Shown: piece by piece, positions 5,084 to 5,260 of the stretch
Layout of the letters: the number at the start of each line of letters is the position of its first letter
Numbering within the stretch: the stretch's first letter is position 1
DNA from: GCA-2786165 sp964625775
GTDB taxonomy: Bacteria; Pseudomonadota; Gammaproteobacteria; Legionellales; Legionellaceae
Length of the DNA: 5,260 nucleotides
Assembly: GCA_964625775.1 (NCBI GenBank)
Contig: CAZVEH010000081.1
Span: forward strand, 1-5,260
Reading direction: 5' to 3'
Notes under the pieces: generated by a model
The model's database searches: none
What the model saw: the letters and a program-made list of their open reading frames with translations, nothing else
Told to the model about the DNA's origin: nothing
Position numbers and translations under genes: made by a program

Positions 5084-5112
5084 ATTATGGCGAAATTCAA
5101 GCCAGATAGCAA
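5084..5112 (-). promoter_or_regulatory. promoter of the grxD-ahpC operon
   Basis: On the minus strand TTGCTA (5112-5107), a 17-bp spacer and CATAAT (5089-5084) match nine of twelve sigma-70 consensus bases. The start would be near 5077, giving a leader of about 40 nt. A second CATAAT closer to the gene lacks a -35 partner. I cannot identify an OxyR, Fur or IscR site with confidence. Confidence 0.6.
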
Positions 5113-5155
5113 CAGAATTTATAAAAAAACAACTGTACGGTACGATTTTTAAAGC

Positions 5156-5190
5156 CGTCGTTGCGAGGAGCGTAGCGACGAAGCAATCTA
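5156..5190. repeat. REP-like short palindromic repeat
   Basis: CGTCGTTGCG (5156-5165) pairs with CGTAGCGACG (5171-5180) over ten positions, two of them G-T wobbles, around loop AGGAG, followed by AAGCAATCTA. The TTGCGAGGAGCG...GCGACGAAGCAATC core resembles a short palindromic repeat that I recall scattered between genes in many bacteria. It is far more GC-rich than its surroundings. It sits 44 bp upstream of the grxD -35 box. It may instead belong to the 3' end of a gene beyond the window. Confidence 0.65.
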
Positions 5191-5260
5191 GTGACCTTCG
5201 TAAGGGCATCTGATTTATTGAAGTAGCTCACTGATTCATTGATAATCCATATTTTTTCCG

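Noticed and set aside
5004..5213. Plus-strand frames across the grxD promoter and the REP-like repeat
   Set aside because: They overlap the coding start, the promoter and the palindrome, with no start signal or recognisable protein.

Overview
The window reads as chromosome of a Legionella-type gammaproteobacterium. The main evidence is a member of the Legionella major outer membrane protein family: it has a cleavable signal peptide, two cysteines close to the mature N-terminus and a Gly/Asn/aromatic-rich barrel. The A+T-rich intergenic DNA and the typical gammaproteobacterial housekeeping genes fit this. No database search was possible, so the genus is an inference from remembered protein families.

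Layout, left to right. Positions 50-193 (minus) hold a 47-residue secreted coiled-coil peptide gene. A gap at 194-676 carries a 122-bp MITE-like palindrome (474-595) and the MOMP terminator (632-659). The MOMP gene occupies 677-1693 (minus). A 508-bp divergent regulatory region (1694-2201) holds a near-consensus sigma-70 promoter for MOMP, two further TTGACA boxes, a 9+9-bp inverted repeat just upstream of the main -35 box, and an extended -10 promoter for the rightward operon. pyrC (2202-3230) and rnt (3223-3828) form an overlapping plus-strand pair. The convergent gap at 3829-4075 carries a second copy of the MITE-like element (3906-4028) and a 13-bp hairpin. grxD (4710-5036) and ahpC (4076-4681) form a minus-strand operon in the order grxD then ahpC. 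A REP-like palindrome (5156-5180) lies upstream of grxD.

Functionally there are three units. One is the cell envelope (MOMP and perhaps the small coiled-coil peptide). The second couples pyrimidine synthesis to RNA 3'-end processing (pyrC-rnt). The third is a thiol module for peroxide defence and iron-sulfur handling (grxD-ahpC). From memory, pyrC, rnt, a peroxiredoxin gene and grxD are also near neighbours in Pseudomonas, so the right half looks like an old conserved neighbourhood with ordinary genes.

I see no defence system, prophage, CRISPR array, tRNA or rRNA. The most interesting content is between the genes: two diverged copies of one ~122-bp palindromic element with terminal inverted repeats and flanking 5-bp repeats, a pair of mutually exclusive hairpins after ahpC, the layered MOMP promoter region, and the unrecognised 47-residue secreted peptide.
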